From positions 882,197-946,196 of the forward strand of contig JACSYO010002130.1 in the NCBI GenBank assembly GCA_016806645.1: a stretch of DNA of 64,000 nt, in the 5' to 3' direction. The translations under genes were made by a program, and so were the position numbers. Under the pieces are notes generated by a model that saw nothing but the letters and a program-made list of their open reading frames with translations, ran no database searches and had not been told where the DNA came from. This document shows, piece after piece, positions 44,545-57,362 of the stretch. Each line of letters starts with the position of its first letter. Position 1 is the stretch's first letter. This stretch comes from Ophiodon elongatus (lineage: Eukaryota > Chordata > Actinopteri > Perciformes > Hexagrammidae).

Positions 44545-44906
44545 TCTTCTATCTGCAAACTGCCCCGAAAAAAAGTTGAGAAAAACGACTTTCTACACGA
44601 GACCCGCCGTCCTGACAGCAGACGACGAAAAAAAAAATGATAATACAAAATCGATTGATGCTACTCCGTTGTGCATACAACTTTTTCTCGTATCCACATT
44701 GGACACTCGGAGCGCACCGGACAGGTTTTTGTGCACAAAAGCGACTCCCTTAAAGTCGGAGCTGAGTTGAAAACACTGAACAAAATGCCCCAAGAAATCG
44801 TCAGGTTGCGGTGACAAACGCTCAGCTGGTGTTCCCTAAAGCTTCATAGTTGGGCTTCCTGTCCTCTTGAAGGATTGTCTGCAGCGCGTGTGGACGTGGT
44901 CACACC

Positions 44907-44926
44907 AGAGAGAGAGAGAGAGAGGG

Positions 44927-44957
<31 letters not shown>

Positions 44958-44961
44958 GAGG

Positions 44962-44994
<33 letters not shown>

Positions 44995-45037
44995 GGAGAG
45001 AGAGAGAGAGGGAGAGAGAGAGAGAGAGAGAGAGAGA
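44907..45037. repeat. 131 bp GA-rich tract upstream of MMP14
   Basis: Almost pure purine AGAGAG run with scattered GGG interruptions, about 365 bp upstream of the MMP14 start codon. Such mirror-like purine tracts can form triplex DNA and can bind GAGA-type factors. Confidence 0.9.
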
Positions 45038-45914
45038 TGGATTTTCCTCTGGGTCCTCCTCCAGATGTGCAGACGTCATTTCTCTCTACGACATTATAGG
45101 CAGTTTTGAAAATATGTTCATTTGTTTGATTTGGCACAGAAATTGACAATACTTCACTTTGTTTTATTATCATATAATTTGTTTAGGCTAAAAGATACAT
45201 TTTCTACATTCAGTATTTCAAAAATAAAATGTAAATACTCCATTAGTCCTACATTCGGAATACTTAACTCTACATGTATATCAGTAAAAGCCAAATCTAT
45301 CTTTATTCTAAATGTCGATGAGACATTTCAAAACCATATACTCAATTTATAAAGCAAGAGACATTGATACCCAGCTGTTTGAAAAGTGAATTGGCAACAT
45401 TAAGATACACATTCATGGATCAGTAGATGAAGATATAATAGAACCAGAATCAGAAAGATATACAAACAAGATATATGATAATATAACACTGAATGCTAAC
45501 TTATTTTTGTACTTTTAAGTGGGTACAATTTTAAATCCATGACCTTTTGTTAAACTGCAATATTGCTATTTTCACTTGAAGTCTCCCTCCACTCAACACG
45601 TGTTTTGCTTCTTGTTACTTCACTTAGAGAAGCTGTGCGGAAGGAAGTGTGCAGAGTTTGACACTAATATGGATACTTAAAACCTGCCGTTCACATAAAC
45701 TGAGAATGGGCTTAACAGTGAAGCAGAGGACATTTCGCATCCAGCGTTTTTAATGGAAAATATTTGCACAATCATATCTGGATTTTTCATTCAGGGAGGA
45801 GGAGTAGGACAAGGTATAATTTTAGGAATTTTCAGTGAGGTAATTTAACTTTTTTTAATGGAAAAACACACATCTGACCCACATTAATATTCAAAGCAGG
45901 ATAATGGTGGAAGA

Positions 45915-46085
45915 ATTATTGATACTCTTTATAAATGTACTTAAGTACAATACATAAATACTTATTATAATGTTATATATCCTAAAACATATCTGGATGA
46001 CTTCTTTATGCAGGATTTGAATATATTTTCTTCCAATGCTGAAATTCAGTGGAGTAGAAGTATAAAATAGCATAAAATTAAAATA
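45915..46085 (-). mobile_element. AAGTA-stepped repeat fragment, reverse orientation
   Basis: Contains TGTACTTAAGTACAATAC and TCAGTGGAGTAGAAGTATAA, the reverse form of the repeat family at 18615-18775. Confidence 0.5.
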
Positions 46086-46335
46086 AATGTAGGTCCCTAT
46101 ACTAGATTTTTTTAATTAAAACTAATGTTGTACATATTTATACTAACCGACACTGACACCTTGTGTTTAGAAATAAACATTTCACACGAACTCCCTTCAG
46201 ACATTAGTCTCCCTTTAGGAATATATAAAAAACATAAATATATAAATGTGCAGTATTGTGACTAACGCATATATTCAGTGTAAAACGTTTAATGTGCATA
46301 GAAACGTTAAGATTTATGAATGAAAGGAACAACAA

Positions 46336-46420
46336 ATAAGCCCCGCCCCCTCCTGTCACGGGCTACAATACACGGAAGTAGCTCAGAACTTGTCAACAAG
46401 AAAGGCCGACTGACATGGTA
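46336..46420 (+). promoter_or_regulatory. lrp10: LRP10 promoter elements
   Basis: GC box CCCCGCCCCC at 46341-46350 and ETS-type CGGAAGT at 46373-46379, at the start of a CpG-rich stretch that runs to about 46900. This is a TATA-less housekeeping-style promoter. The exact start site is not visible. Confidence 0.55.
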
Positions 46421-46601
46421 ACGTACTGGGCTCCTGTCCTTTTATAAATAATCATTTTTAATACGCCGTCGCCGCTCGTGACCTCCACGTTGTGATTGTT
46501 TCGGGCACTAAAACCCTCCGCGTGGCGCACAGACACTTTTCCAAGTGGTGACGTCGTCTGTAAAAAGCGTGAAAAGGGAAACTAAAGTGAGGATGTTAGC
46601 G

Positions 46602-46619
46602 GTTAGCTTCGAAGCTAAC
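46602..46619. repeat. Perfect 18 bp palindrome GTTAGCTTCGAAGCTAAC
   Basis: Self-complementary over all 18 bases, in the LRP10 leader exon and flanked by further GTTAGC words (46595, 46624). GTTAGC-rich stretches recur in teleost DNA, for example near 4928 in this window. Confidence 0.9.
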
Positions 46620-47269
46620 TAGTGTTAGCTGTTAAAGCTCTTGTGACTGAGGACGTAGAGCAGCTGCCCCCCCCTTCCCCTCCCCCTCCTCAAACCGAAA
46701 CTAACTCCTAAAATTGTTTAAATTAATTAAACTAAACGAGGCGTTATTTGTCCACAAAACGACTTTTTTAAATCATTTTTACTTTACTGGGAACGACAGA
46801 AAGACGTAGAAACTGTTCGTGTGGCGAGGATTTCTCTCTCGGAAATGGTCGCTGGCGTCATTGTTGAGAAGATTATGTGAAGGAAGTCTGTGAGTGTCGA
46901 GTAAACCCAGTGTTCAAGGTACAAACAACTTGAAGAGGCACTGCCACTGTATTTGGACGTGTCACGGTCACAGTAATGGATTTATTTGGGATATTACTGT
47001 GTATTTAAATGCTCACTTATTTGGGGCCAGCGATCCTATCAGTTGTATTTATTAATCTAGTAAATGTGTTTAAAGCAGGCGCACTTTAGCAGATTAACCA
47101 AAATTTGTCTGAAACAAAGTGCCACATAAATAGATGGTTTACTAAATGTATTAGCGGCCAGGGTCATTTATTTTTATAAGGTAAAACAAGCGGTGCAATA
47201 CAAATACACAATACGCCATGCAATACGAATTTATACATATTATATTTTAGTTATTGTGGAGTTTTTTTT

Positions 47270-47430
47270 AACCTTTTTTACTTGGTTAATATTCTTTACT
47301 GTTTATTACTTATTTATAATACTTATTTTGATTTATTTTACTATGTCTCTTGTTTACACTATGCTGCTGTAATCCTGTAAATGTCCCCGCTGCGGGACTA
47401 ATAAAGGATTATCTTTATTTTATCTTATAA
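47270..47430 (+). mobile_element. LINE-type 3' tail in LRP10 intron 1
   Basis: TAATCCTGTAAATGTCCCCG, then CTGCGGGACTAATAAAGGAT and an ATCTTAT tail, is the usual 3' end of a teleost LINE/SINE class. Only the tail is recognisable. Confidence 0.55.
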
Positions 47431-47524
47431 GAAAAACTAATGTAATTCAGTAGTATTGTATAATTTCTAAACTGAGGTCTTATAATTGAAATAGGCAAAT
47501 ACAAATTTACAATTGTTTTTATTA

Positions 47525-47710
47525 ATGGTTAATCTGCTGCTTATTTTCCAAATGTTTGGTCGACAAAATCTAAAATTAAATGGTAACAATTGATCCCACG
47601 GTTTGAGTTTACTTTTTCAGATTACTTGTTTGGGTCAGACCGAAGGTTCAAAATCCAAATACATTTTAATTTAGAAACATAAAAGACAAAGAAAGCAGCA
47701 GGTGCGATCG
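47525..47710. mobile_element. Degenerate interspersed repeat in LRP10 intron 1
   Basis: Pieces such as TTTGGTCGACAAAATCTAAA and GGTTCAAAATCCAAATACAT resemble the family at 31545-31745. Highly diverged. Confidence 0.35.
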
Positions 47711-48038
47711 TTTGACGAGCAACAAATACGACTTGCATTACTGATCTATTGTCATGATGGTTGACAGTTGGTTTCCCAGCGACTCGACGCTTTCGCCCTA
47801 ATTATAACTATCAAATAAACTGTCTTGATGTGTTGGCTGATTATTCGTCATCAGAGTTTTTATGATGTACAACCAGATCTAACACGCCTCTCATTTAACT
47901 TTTCTTCTTTCACTTTTACAGGTGAAGTCTTCCTGAACAAACCTCCCAAAAATGGCCCTTCTCTGACGTTTGTTTACCCTTTTTAAGTCTTCAGCTTTTA
48001 TATATTCTCCAACATTTTAGAGGGGAAGCATCACCACA

Positions 48039-51000
48039 ATGACGGTCACGTACAACCTCTGTGCCCTCCTAGTTTTCACCATAACAGGTGAGTGTATTCA
48101 TCAAGGTGTTTGACTGTGTATCTATCTAAGGTGCCTACTTTAAATGTGTATCAGGCAAAGGTCGTGTTTGCCCGTCTCATATCGTACAATGTTTACAATC
48201 TGTCAGCCGTGGTGATAAAACTCCTGCCTCACCTGTTCTGCTTTTTGCTTCCTTCCTCTGCAGCATGCAGCCGCTTTGAGCCGGCCCTCTGCTCCGGTAA
48301 GGAAACGATCCAGTCGGCACTCATGTTGTCTCATGTTGTGACTGTGGAGGTCATGGGAGGCTTTTTTAATGTCACATTCTGGTTACATACTTTTCTTTGA
48401 CGTGCAAATGAAGAAATAATATCCAACAGGACTTTACTTCCACTTACTTTTGTGTTTTTTGTGCCGCGTTACTTCTCCAAACACCTATTTCCAACTGTGG
48501 TGTGGTAACATTAAGCTAAATTGAAGGGATTCATTTAAGGTTTAATCAAAAATAGTCAAGCTGCAACACCTCACAGGTTTAATTCCATACGCCAAAACTT
48601 TTCTTGACCTTTTGCTCGTCTGTGTCGCAGCTCGCTGTGGGCATTCCCTCCAGGTCTTAGACAGCAAAGTGGGGGAGATCAGGAGTTCAACGTACCGCAC
48701 CTGGTCCTACCGCTTCGGCTCTACCTATGACTGCTGGATCATCAAGGGTTCGGACGAAGAACCCATCGTTCTCAGGTAAAGGCACTGGGGGGATTTGAAA
48801 TGCCATCTATAATATATAGATATATACACATAATTTAATGTAATATTAATAAGAGATGTGCTGTACAAAGTATTGATTGTATTTACTACATAGAAAATAT
48901 TGGGGACCCTGATCTTGCTCGATCACGTTCTCTGGTGAGGATGCCGAGGAATGAGCAGTATGGATAAAAAACAATTGAGAAACAGTTTATGGATAAAATA
49001 ATCAGATGGGGAAGCAGCAAATGAAATACCCCCCAGATGAATAAGCATGATTACATTGATGCCAAAAATCATATAAACATCCAATGTTGTCATGCTAAAT
49101 TGCATAATGTCCTGATACACTTAGAGATATGAAAGTGATTCACATTTGTCTCAAGAATGCTGCCTCATCCCTCTGATCGTTAATCTAAATCCTTCTCTCA
49201 GCTTTTCACAGTTTTCAGCGCAGTGTAGCAGGAAGGAATGGGTGTCCATAAAATCATCAGCTGGCAGTGAGCCGGTTGTCCTCTGTGGCTCCAAGTTGCC
49301 GCAACCAATGGAGTTCTCAGGGGGAAATATTACAGTGATGCACCACTTCCTCCCGCATCAGTTCCCTGTGTCGTCTTTTCTGTTGAGCTACGCCAGAGGT
49401 ATGATGGAAATGTGGTTTCTTTTCTTAAACATCTTTAGTTGAAACAATCGCGATCAAGTAGTAACATATCAGCGTTTGTAAATAAGAATAACTGTATTAA
49501 TTATGGCTCTGTATTTTTGCTGCAAGTTCCAGTTCCAAATCTTAATTTGTCTCTTAATATCTCTTATACCCATCTGTTTCTACACATCCAGACTCTGGTG
49601 AATGCCCAGCAACATCCTTTAAGTGCCAGGGCGGACGCTGCCTTCCTTTCTCTTGGCGCTGTAATGGCCAGGTGGAGTGTCTCGGTGAAGGCTCCGATGA
49701 ACAGGGCTGTGAGACAGAGACGGAGACCCCTGAACCCCCAAAGTATGGCATCACTCCGGCAGAAGAAGCCAAGGCGGAGGCGTCCTCGGAGAAGAACCAT
49801 GATGGGTACTCTGAGAGACATTACGGGACGGATTCTGAATCTGATCTGTGGGCGCTGCTGAAGGAGCGGGATGAGGAAGAGGAGGAGGGGCAGGTGGATC
49901 GAGGGCAGACTCACAGACAGCTCGTTGTGACGCCCACTCCCATTGAGTGGCCCTGCGGAGGCCTCCTCCAGACCTTCTATGGTACCTTCTCCCCTCCAGC
50001 CATCCGGGGCCTCGCGCTGTTCTGTGTCTGGACTCTGGACCCGCAGGACTCGAGGCCGCTGAGACTGGACCTGCAGCAGCTGGTGCTGGGACCCGGGGAT
50101 AGACTCACCGTGTACAACAGAGAGCAAGGCAAAGGAGACGTCATTAAAATTGTGAGTTATTTTAAACTAAGAAATGTCTCCAAACCCTATTTTTTAAAAA
50201 GAGCATTTTGGTAACACGATGTTCCCTTCCTGCATCCTGACAGATCACCAGCGCGTCCAATTACAAATCAATCCAAGTTGAGTCCCACACCGGCCGGCTG
50301 TCGATGAAGTATGAGACGCTTCCCGGCTCGGAGGGAAGCGGCTTCAACGCCACGTTCCACGTCGGGACCTACTGCCCCCCTTGGGAGGGCCGCTGTGGCG
50401 GAGCGGCAGGAGGATGCTTCACCCAGGAGCAGCGCTGCGACGGGAAGTGGGACTGTCTCGAGACGGGGCAGGACGAGGAGGGTTGCCGGGGCTGCGCTCT
50501 GAACCAGTTCGCCTGCGGAGTGGCGGGGCAGAGGGCGGTGCCTTCCAGCCACTTTGCCGGCAGGCCGGTGTGCTACCCGGTCACGGAGCGGTGCAACTAC
50601 CAGCTGTACTGCGCTGACGGCAGCGACGAGAGGGACTGCACCGTGTGTCAGCCGGGGACCTTTCACTGCGACAGCGACAGGTGAGCGACTGAAAAGCCGT
50701 TCATCCCCCCCGGTCGTCTCTGTTTTGTTCTTTTCTTGTATGAGGGAACAACAGTTTACGAAACAATCTCGCCTCATTTAGGAGCTGTTCTGGAGCTGTA
50801 CATTTTCACAGCCGTTTTAGATTTAGTCTTACTAGAAGAAATGCTTATTAGCTTTAGTCTCAATTTAGTCATATTTACCCTTCACAGTGTTTGTCGACAA
50901 AAAGCCATTATTTTAATCAAAATCATCAAAATGTTGTCTCTCTCAATTTTGTCAGCTATTTTTTTTATTTGTGTTTTAGTCCTGTGTCAAATATTTTTTT

Positions 51001-54000
51001 TAGTTATCAGATTATATTGAACGTTTCAGTCAATTTAGTTCATCCAAAATCAATAATTTTGTCAATCATAGGATAATTAACACGGTCTCAGTCTTCATAA
51101 GGAGACTGAGTTTGCTCGCTTTTTATTGAACTGTAGATGTTTAAACTTTTAATCAGTTTTGTCTTAAAAGTTCATGTTTTAGGCTTATTCTCGAAGCAGC
51201 AGCTGAAGAAACAATCTCTCCTCAACGTCCATTTTAATAGCTGTTCAGCTACTATTGTTTTTGTTTTATTATAGATTTTTTTGTCAAATGAACTAAAGTG
51301 ATTTGTGTCTTCCTTCTGGCTGGAAAACGTATCAGTGCTAGGTGTGTCATGAATATTGAGCAGGTGTGTGAGTCAGAGGGTGTGTGCGAACATGTGACCA
51401 TTTAAGTGTTTCTTCTAGTATGAGACATCAACTCTTTTGTGGGTGTATTCTACAGTTGAGAAAAATACACTTTCTCATGTATTGAGTCATGTTAAATTCT
51501 CCCAAAATAAGAAAAAGGGATTATATGCCTTTTTGTTTCCATTTTCAGTGTATTGTTGGAGTCGGTATAATAAATGTATGTATAGCTTATAAATATATGC
51601 AGACTTAGGAACATTTATCTGACCCATTTGGAGCTTCGATAAAACAAAACGCAGACCCTAACTAAATAGTAAAAACTACAAAAGACATATTTTCAGCTCA
51701 TAAGCCACAGCACTGCATTCTTAAACAATATTTGAGTAAAATGTTTTGGTTTTCAACTCTTACTTTAGCTTATATATTGATTTATATATATTTATATATA
51801 TTTATTTATTTATTTATTTATTTATTTATATTTTCACTCATACACTGTCACAGTATCTAATCATCATCATAAGGCTGGTTTACAATCATATTGTGTTATT
51901 ATAACTCTTCACGTGGCACGGCTCAGGATGAAACTGTGTGGAACCGAGTCTCTCGGTTGACTAATTCCTCGACACTCTGACACACAAGCGGCCCATTGTC
52001 CCGTCTGCAGGTGCGTGTTTGAGAGCTGGCGCTGCGACGGCCAGGTGGACTGTAAGGACGGAACGGACGAGCTCAACTGCACCGTCATCCTGCCCCGCAA
52101 GGTCATCACCGCGGCAACAGTGGGCAGCCTCGTCTGTGGGCTTCTGCTGGTTATCGCCATGGGCTGCACCTGTAAACTGTACTCGCTCAGGACCAGGGAG
52201 TACAGGTAACTGTTTTGAGTAACGGCTCTACCGTGTGACATGTTTTCTTCATTTCAGTTCTGTAACAAACGCATTTTTGCTTTCCAGACACGAGCTTTTT
52301 GAAATATCTAGCTTGTTTAATGCAGCATAGTAGGGCTTTCTTATGACTCAGAGGGATGAAGTGGTGCAGATAATCTGAGATAGTGAGTCACAAGCTGTTT
52401 TTTTCCCTTACTACGAGCTTCTGTTTCCAGCACGATCAGACAACGCCTCGCAAACGCATAGCAGAATGTCTCCCAACAACACCGTTAGTACGCTTTATGA
52501 TAAGAGCAATGACAACGAGCAGGTGGTGGTGGTTGTTGTTGTTGTTGTTGTTGTTGTAAACAGTCAGCTTCCCATGTGCAATTTGTGTCGGCCAAAGTGG
52601 GTTACGTTATATGTACTCTTTTCAAAAAACTAAACTTTTAAACTAGTGCAGCATCTCTAATGAAGTGAAAGCTACAGAACAAAAACAAGGTGTGGTAATG
52701 TGCTGTGAAAGGTAGCTGTTAAAGATTGTATGCTGTCGATTTGCTTTTCAACAGAAAATGTGCTGACGGTAGAAAGCAAAGCGGCGATCTGTGTGTGAAT
52801 CCTTCTTAATGTGTCCGTTTTGTGTCTGGCAGCTTGTTTGCACCAATCAGCCGCCAGGAAGCAGAGCTGATCCAGCAGCAGGCTCCTCCCTCCTACGGTC
52901 AGCTGATTGCACAGGGCATCATCCCTCCAGTGGAGGACTTCCCCACAGAAAACCCCAATGAGGTGAGAGAAAAGGGCACGAAACAGAGTTGAAGTGTTTA
53001 CCGCCATCTGATGATCAATAAACAAACCCATGGTCCTTTCAGTTGATAATTAAAGAGCTACTGACGTGGTCGAGATGAGAGCATCCCATCAAACGCTACA
53101 GCGTGCAACATTTTTGGCATCATTTTTTATATTGGCGCCTAGTTCTGTTTACATGCATCTAAGAAATTATTTCCTGGTACTGATCAATTTTCTTTTGTCT
53201 TGAACCTCAGTGTCTAGTTTTTAACCCTGACACAAGTAGGGCTGGATCCGAATGTTTGACTATGCGCATATTTATTCGTTGGATAAATATTTGGTATTCA
53301 ATTTTGGTGTTCAGATATATAAACACACCAAACCTTTTGGAAAATGTTTCTTGTTAAAAAACGAGTGAGAAAAACTCATTCAACAAGACTGTAGATTAAC
53401 AGTATCCTTAAAACTGAAAGCCTTTAATTAAGCCAAAAGCGCGTGGGGGAAGCCTCTGCGTGAGCGACAGAAGATATTCGTTGGAGATTACTACCAACAC
53501 TCCAGAGCCCAAGACGTAAGACGCAGAGTGAGACTAATCTAATGGCAGCTTACAGTAAAATCCTACTACCTACTACCCCTGACTTAAGGCCATTACACCT
53601 CCCCCAGAGTTGTAAAGGACCATGACAATTCATTTAAATATAGGAGCGAGTATAGAAACTGTCCTGTAAGCTGAAAGTAGAGCGCATTGACAATTAATTG
53701 ATTCACGGGGAAAGAGGCTACAGTGCCTTATTGAGACCTCGACTTCACTGTAATCTACAGCAGACCTTGTTTTATCTCTCTTTAAGTCGTGCCCTCCACT
53801 TATCAGTGATTAATCCCCAGCCGGCTGCCGGCTGAAGTAGAAAGAGTGTTAAGATGTGCGGTTGCCGTGCAGGTTCCCTCTGAGGTTTATTATTAGTTGG
53901 TGAGGACAGATGAGGCAGAGGGATTAAGGGTATAAATCAAAGCCTACTCTGTCTGATTGGATTTGGCCGAGCTACTTACTCGTTCCCTTAACTTGGATCT

Positions 54001-54744
54001 AAATCTTGTGACTACTAAGTTTCATATTTCAAATGATTTGATACAACTTTAGGATATCGAGCACGAGTTGCAGAGGGTGTTTTTATCGGCTCTTTTCCAC
54101 TCACCGTTACTTTACGTCTCCCTCCTTGTCAGACTTCGTCTCTTTCTCTGAGGGGAATTCTCCAGCTCCTCCGTCAGGACGCCGCCAACTCCCCGCACCG
54201 CAGACGCAGGCCTCGATTCATCCGCCGGGCTGTTCGCCGCATGAGGAGGTGGGGCCTAATCCCCAGACCTCCGTCCAGGCCGAGTCAGGCGTCGAGCTCC
54301 GGCCAGCAGCAGTCGGACGCCGCTCCGCCTGGACAGGAGCCGGTTCACTCCACTCCCACCAGCTCCTCGTCGGCTGTGGAGGCGGTCAACCAGCCGGTGC
54401 CTCAGAAACTTGGCTTGCTGGCTCAGTCGGAGCAGCAGCAAGAAGCACCGCCACTGCCGCCTGCCGCTTCCCCTCCTCCACCTCCGTACGCTCCCCCGGC
54501 TCCAAGCCCGGTTACCCCTCACACTCCTCCTGTCGCGGTCCCCCCGAGCAGCCCCTCTCTGGCCTCCATCTTCCACACGCTCGGCCTGAGTATCTCCCTC
54601 TTCAGAGCTTCGCCCTCCTCCACCAACTCCATGCCCCTCTCCGCCTCCCCTTCTTTCTCCTCGTCCTCCTCAGACGACGAGGTGCTGCTTATCCCCCTGT
54701 CTGAAGACACCACGTCAGAGGACGACGTGCCCATGCTCACCTGA
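48039..54744 (+). CDS. lrp10: LDL receptor-related protein 10
   Basis: Type I endocytic receptor of the trans-Golgi network and endosomes. Coding exons: 48039-48087, 48264-48296, 48631-48775, 49202-49398, 49592-50151, 50244-50680, 52011-52205, 52833-52962, 54133-54744; 785 codons plus TGA (human 713). Signal peptide at the N-terminus; CUB1 about 30-141; LDLa1 146-181 (CNGQVECLGEGSDEQGC); acidic linker; CUB2 about 255-368; LDLa2-4 about 372-497, each ending in the acidic Asp/Glu calcium box (DGKWDC, CADGSDERDC, CKDGTDELNC); transmembrane segment about 506-528. The cytosolic tail has PPSY (557-560, a PPxY motif), a strongly basic stretch, Pro-rich runs and near the end DDEVLL (763-768). LRP10 is separated from LRP3 and LRP12 by this domain order and by the conserved PPSYGQLIAQG and DDExLL motifs. 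Confidence 0.96.
51780..51832. repeat. (TTTA)n microsatellite in LRP10 intron
   Basis: TATATATTTA units running into TTTA tetranucleotide repeats, between exons 6 and 7. Confidence 0.85.
52526..52557. repeat. (GTT)n microsatellite in LRP10 intron
   Basis: GGT units followed by GTT repeats, about 32 bp, between LRP10 exons 7 and 8. Confidence 0.85.
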
Positions 54745-55677
54745 ATGACTCCCTCACCCACCCAGTAACCCCACACCCCTTCTTTTCTCTCTCCTTCACT
54801 CACTGATAAAAACTGAAACCCAGTCTTTCCACATTTGTTTGAACTGAAGCACAGGAGTGGCCCACGGCGAGACTCACCCGCACTGTGCAAGTCTGGTGCC
54901 TTTTGAAATAGCTTTGAGTTGGATTTGTTGACTTATGGAATCAAGTATTTTACCTTTTTTTTTTTTTCTTTTTTTTTTAAAGACCTCCTTGAAATAGTAT
55001 CAGTTCTAGACGAAAAGCATGGCTGATGTATGTTTGAGAGGAAGTGTAGGTGAGTATTGGATGTGCACTCACTTAATGCTAGTCTGCACATTGAAGGTAA
55101 ACTTTTGCACAGATGAATCTTCCCCATCCAGAAACTGAGGCAGGCTACTGTCCGATTGAATGATTTGAGTTTTTAGAGAACATGATGGAAAGTATTGCGT
55201 TTGTATGACTGCAACTGTGTGAATGCATTTGCGTTTTAGTCTTACATTGACAGTGGAGTATGTTCGTAGATGTGGATTGTCTCCGCATACTTCTGCCACT
55301 TGCATCCCGTCTCATGTTCCCTCACAGCTAATCCTAATCAGAAGAAAATAAATCTCCCCTATTTAAGTGCCTTTTTGAGGAGTTCCCTGTCGGCGGTTCC
55401 TGAGATTCACACTGCAAACCAAAACACACGGAGGCACATGTTTTCTCACATCCTAGCACGCATCGACACATCAGTGGCTTTATTATAACTTGAAAGAAAA
55501 CGCATGTACTCTGCAAGCTGGCAATAACTTTTTTGGGACCCGTATTTTAGTGCACATTGACTGCAACACACAGTAACTGTGTGTTCTGAGTACACACACA
55601 CACACTTCTCAAGTGAATGTATGTAATTACAAAAGCAAACGTGTCAAAAGACAATCTCTTCGGTGCCTGATTTTAGG

Positions 55678-55765
<88 letters not shown>

Positions 55766-55957
55766 GTGTGTGTGTAGTGTGCACGGGAAGATGAGGTGTC
55801 CTTGTGATGAAAGGGGCCCTGAATTCACTAAATAACTTGAATCTTCAACCCTTGAGGGGAATCGATCGCATTCTGTCACATTTTGACACAGCAGACTTGT
55901 GGTGTGCCATTTGTATTTTACATTTTATGGTGTTTTTTATTTCAGCAAGTTACTTTT

Positions 55958-55989
<32 letters not shown>

Positions 55990-56867
55990 CTTTCTCTTAA
56001 GCTGTTTTGCTTTGTTGAATGTATTTGGGTCGATGTCGGAAGTTTTAAATACGCAATTTAATGAGGTTAAATAAGAGAGAAAGTGATTTTATGGTTTATT
56101 AGGGTCAACTTCACTGTATATAAGTAAAAAAAATGTGGCTGAGATTAAACAATTTGCACTTTTAGGTGTTGTGTATTGTGTTTTTATGTGTGTTGGTCAG
56201 GTGGGTGGAGACACGCCTGACGCCTCCGTAGCGGGGTGACGGAGCCGTTGCTTTGTGCTTTGTATTCAAAAGTCCTGTAGACATTCACAGATTCCTAAGG
56301 AAGCGCTTCAGTGGTTGTTCTGGGGAAAAAAGGCAGATCATTGCTCCCGTGTTCAGGATAAAAGGTGAATGCAGAGAAAATTAAGCTGTTTGCCGTTGAG
56401 GATTAAGTCTACGTGGGCAAGGTAATCGTAATGAATACTTTTGATTATTGTTTGATTAATGCTGCAGGAAAGGATTGTTGGAGCTGAAAGCTGTTTTATA
56501 TTTAACAGCTGCTCTAGCAGACACTTGTCCTTATTCCTCATCGCAGTGATATTCAGAGTTTTACCCCTCATGCAAAATGTGCCTGATATAACGACCTAGG
56601 AGATGACAATGGGGAAAGAATTATGTAATATATTTGTAGAAAACAGGCATCCGACTTTGAGTCCAGAACATTACATCTACCTTTTTTTTTTTAAATGACC
56701 TCGGATGTCAAAACACCATATAATTTATTTTTATGTCACAAATGCGCTGTTATGACCAACGCTTAATATTTATCATGTAAAGTACAACCGGCGAAGGCCA
56801 TGAAACAAGTACGCTAAACAAACTGTTGATGCGTGACCTTTTTAAATAACAACTTTAACTTAATAAA
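54742..56867 (+). other. lrp10: LRP10 3' UTR
   Basis: No exon after the TGA. Candidate AATAAA signals at 55347-55352 and 56862-56867. The longer form would include the GT microsatellite (55679-55776) and T-rich tracts (54955-54978, 55958-55989). CIROP starts in the same orientation 0.5 kb beyond the distal signal. Confidence 0.55.
55679..55776. repeat. (GT)n microsatellite in LRP10 3' UTR
   Basis: About 79 bp of pure GT followed by GTAT/GTGT variants. If transcribed, it gives a GU-repeat in the mRNA. Confidence 0.95.
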
Positions 56868-57362
56868 AGGAATATAGCATTTTACGTGGTCTTGCATTTA
56901 GTTTCATATTTTCTGTTGTGTTGGAAAAAAGTCCTCTTTGCATTCAGTGGTTTAACATTACGTACAAGACAAGCGCATAATTATGGCCAGAAATACTGAG
57001 GTCATGAGTTCAGGTTCCCCCTCATAATATTAATAATATTTTTATTATGTTTATGCATGTTTCATTAGCCAACATGACGGTCTAAACGCTGAGGCTTTCT
57101 CCAAGCTGCTAGAGACAATTCTCCAGGTCACTAACACCCCGCCCCCGTCCTCGTCCTCCATTCTCAGGAAAAATACACATGATGTGACCTCATGGTCCTC
57201 AACATCAGCTGCCATCTATCCGAATGGCTCCAGTGAGGGAGCTCAAAGGATGAAGTTGCTTCGACTGAACGTATCCTGCAGCTTAGCGAAGCTCCCGTTC
57301 AAAATGTCAAACAACTACTCATCATCCTCGCCGTGACCCTGAAATAGGTCACATCTATAATT
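56868..57362 (+). promoter_or_regulatory. cirop: Spacer between LRP10 and CIROP; CIROP promoter must lie here
   Basis: About 0.5 kb with no gene. No TATA box close to the CIROP ATG is obvious. I looked for the X-box pattern of RFX ciliary factors and saw no convincing match by eye. Confidence 0.35.

Larger units (their letters stand above)
44545..46335. promoter_or_regulatory. Divergent MMP14-LRP10 intergenic region
   Basis: Lies between the MMP14 start (minus) and the LRP10 promoter (plus). The part next to MMP14 holds its 5' UTR and core promoter, without a clear TATA box. It contains the GA tract at 44907-45037 and a repeat fragment at 45915-46085. The middle (45100-45900) is AT-rich with no gene. 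Confidence 0.5.
46420..48038 (+). other. lrp10: LRP10 5' leader: non-coding exon 1, intron, leader part of exon 2
   Basis: A non-coding first exon probably ends at 46918 (GTTCAAG before GTACAA). A strong acceptor TTTTACAG ends at 47921, giving 117 leader bases before the ATG at 48039. The intron holds two retrotransposon-like pieces (47270-47430, 47525-47710). No coding sequence seen. Confidence 0.5.

Noticed and set aside
54126..54704. 192-codon ORF overlapping the last LRP10 exon in another frame
   Set aside because: The frame continuous with upstream LRP10 exons, ending DDVPMLT at 54744, is the real one.
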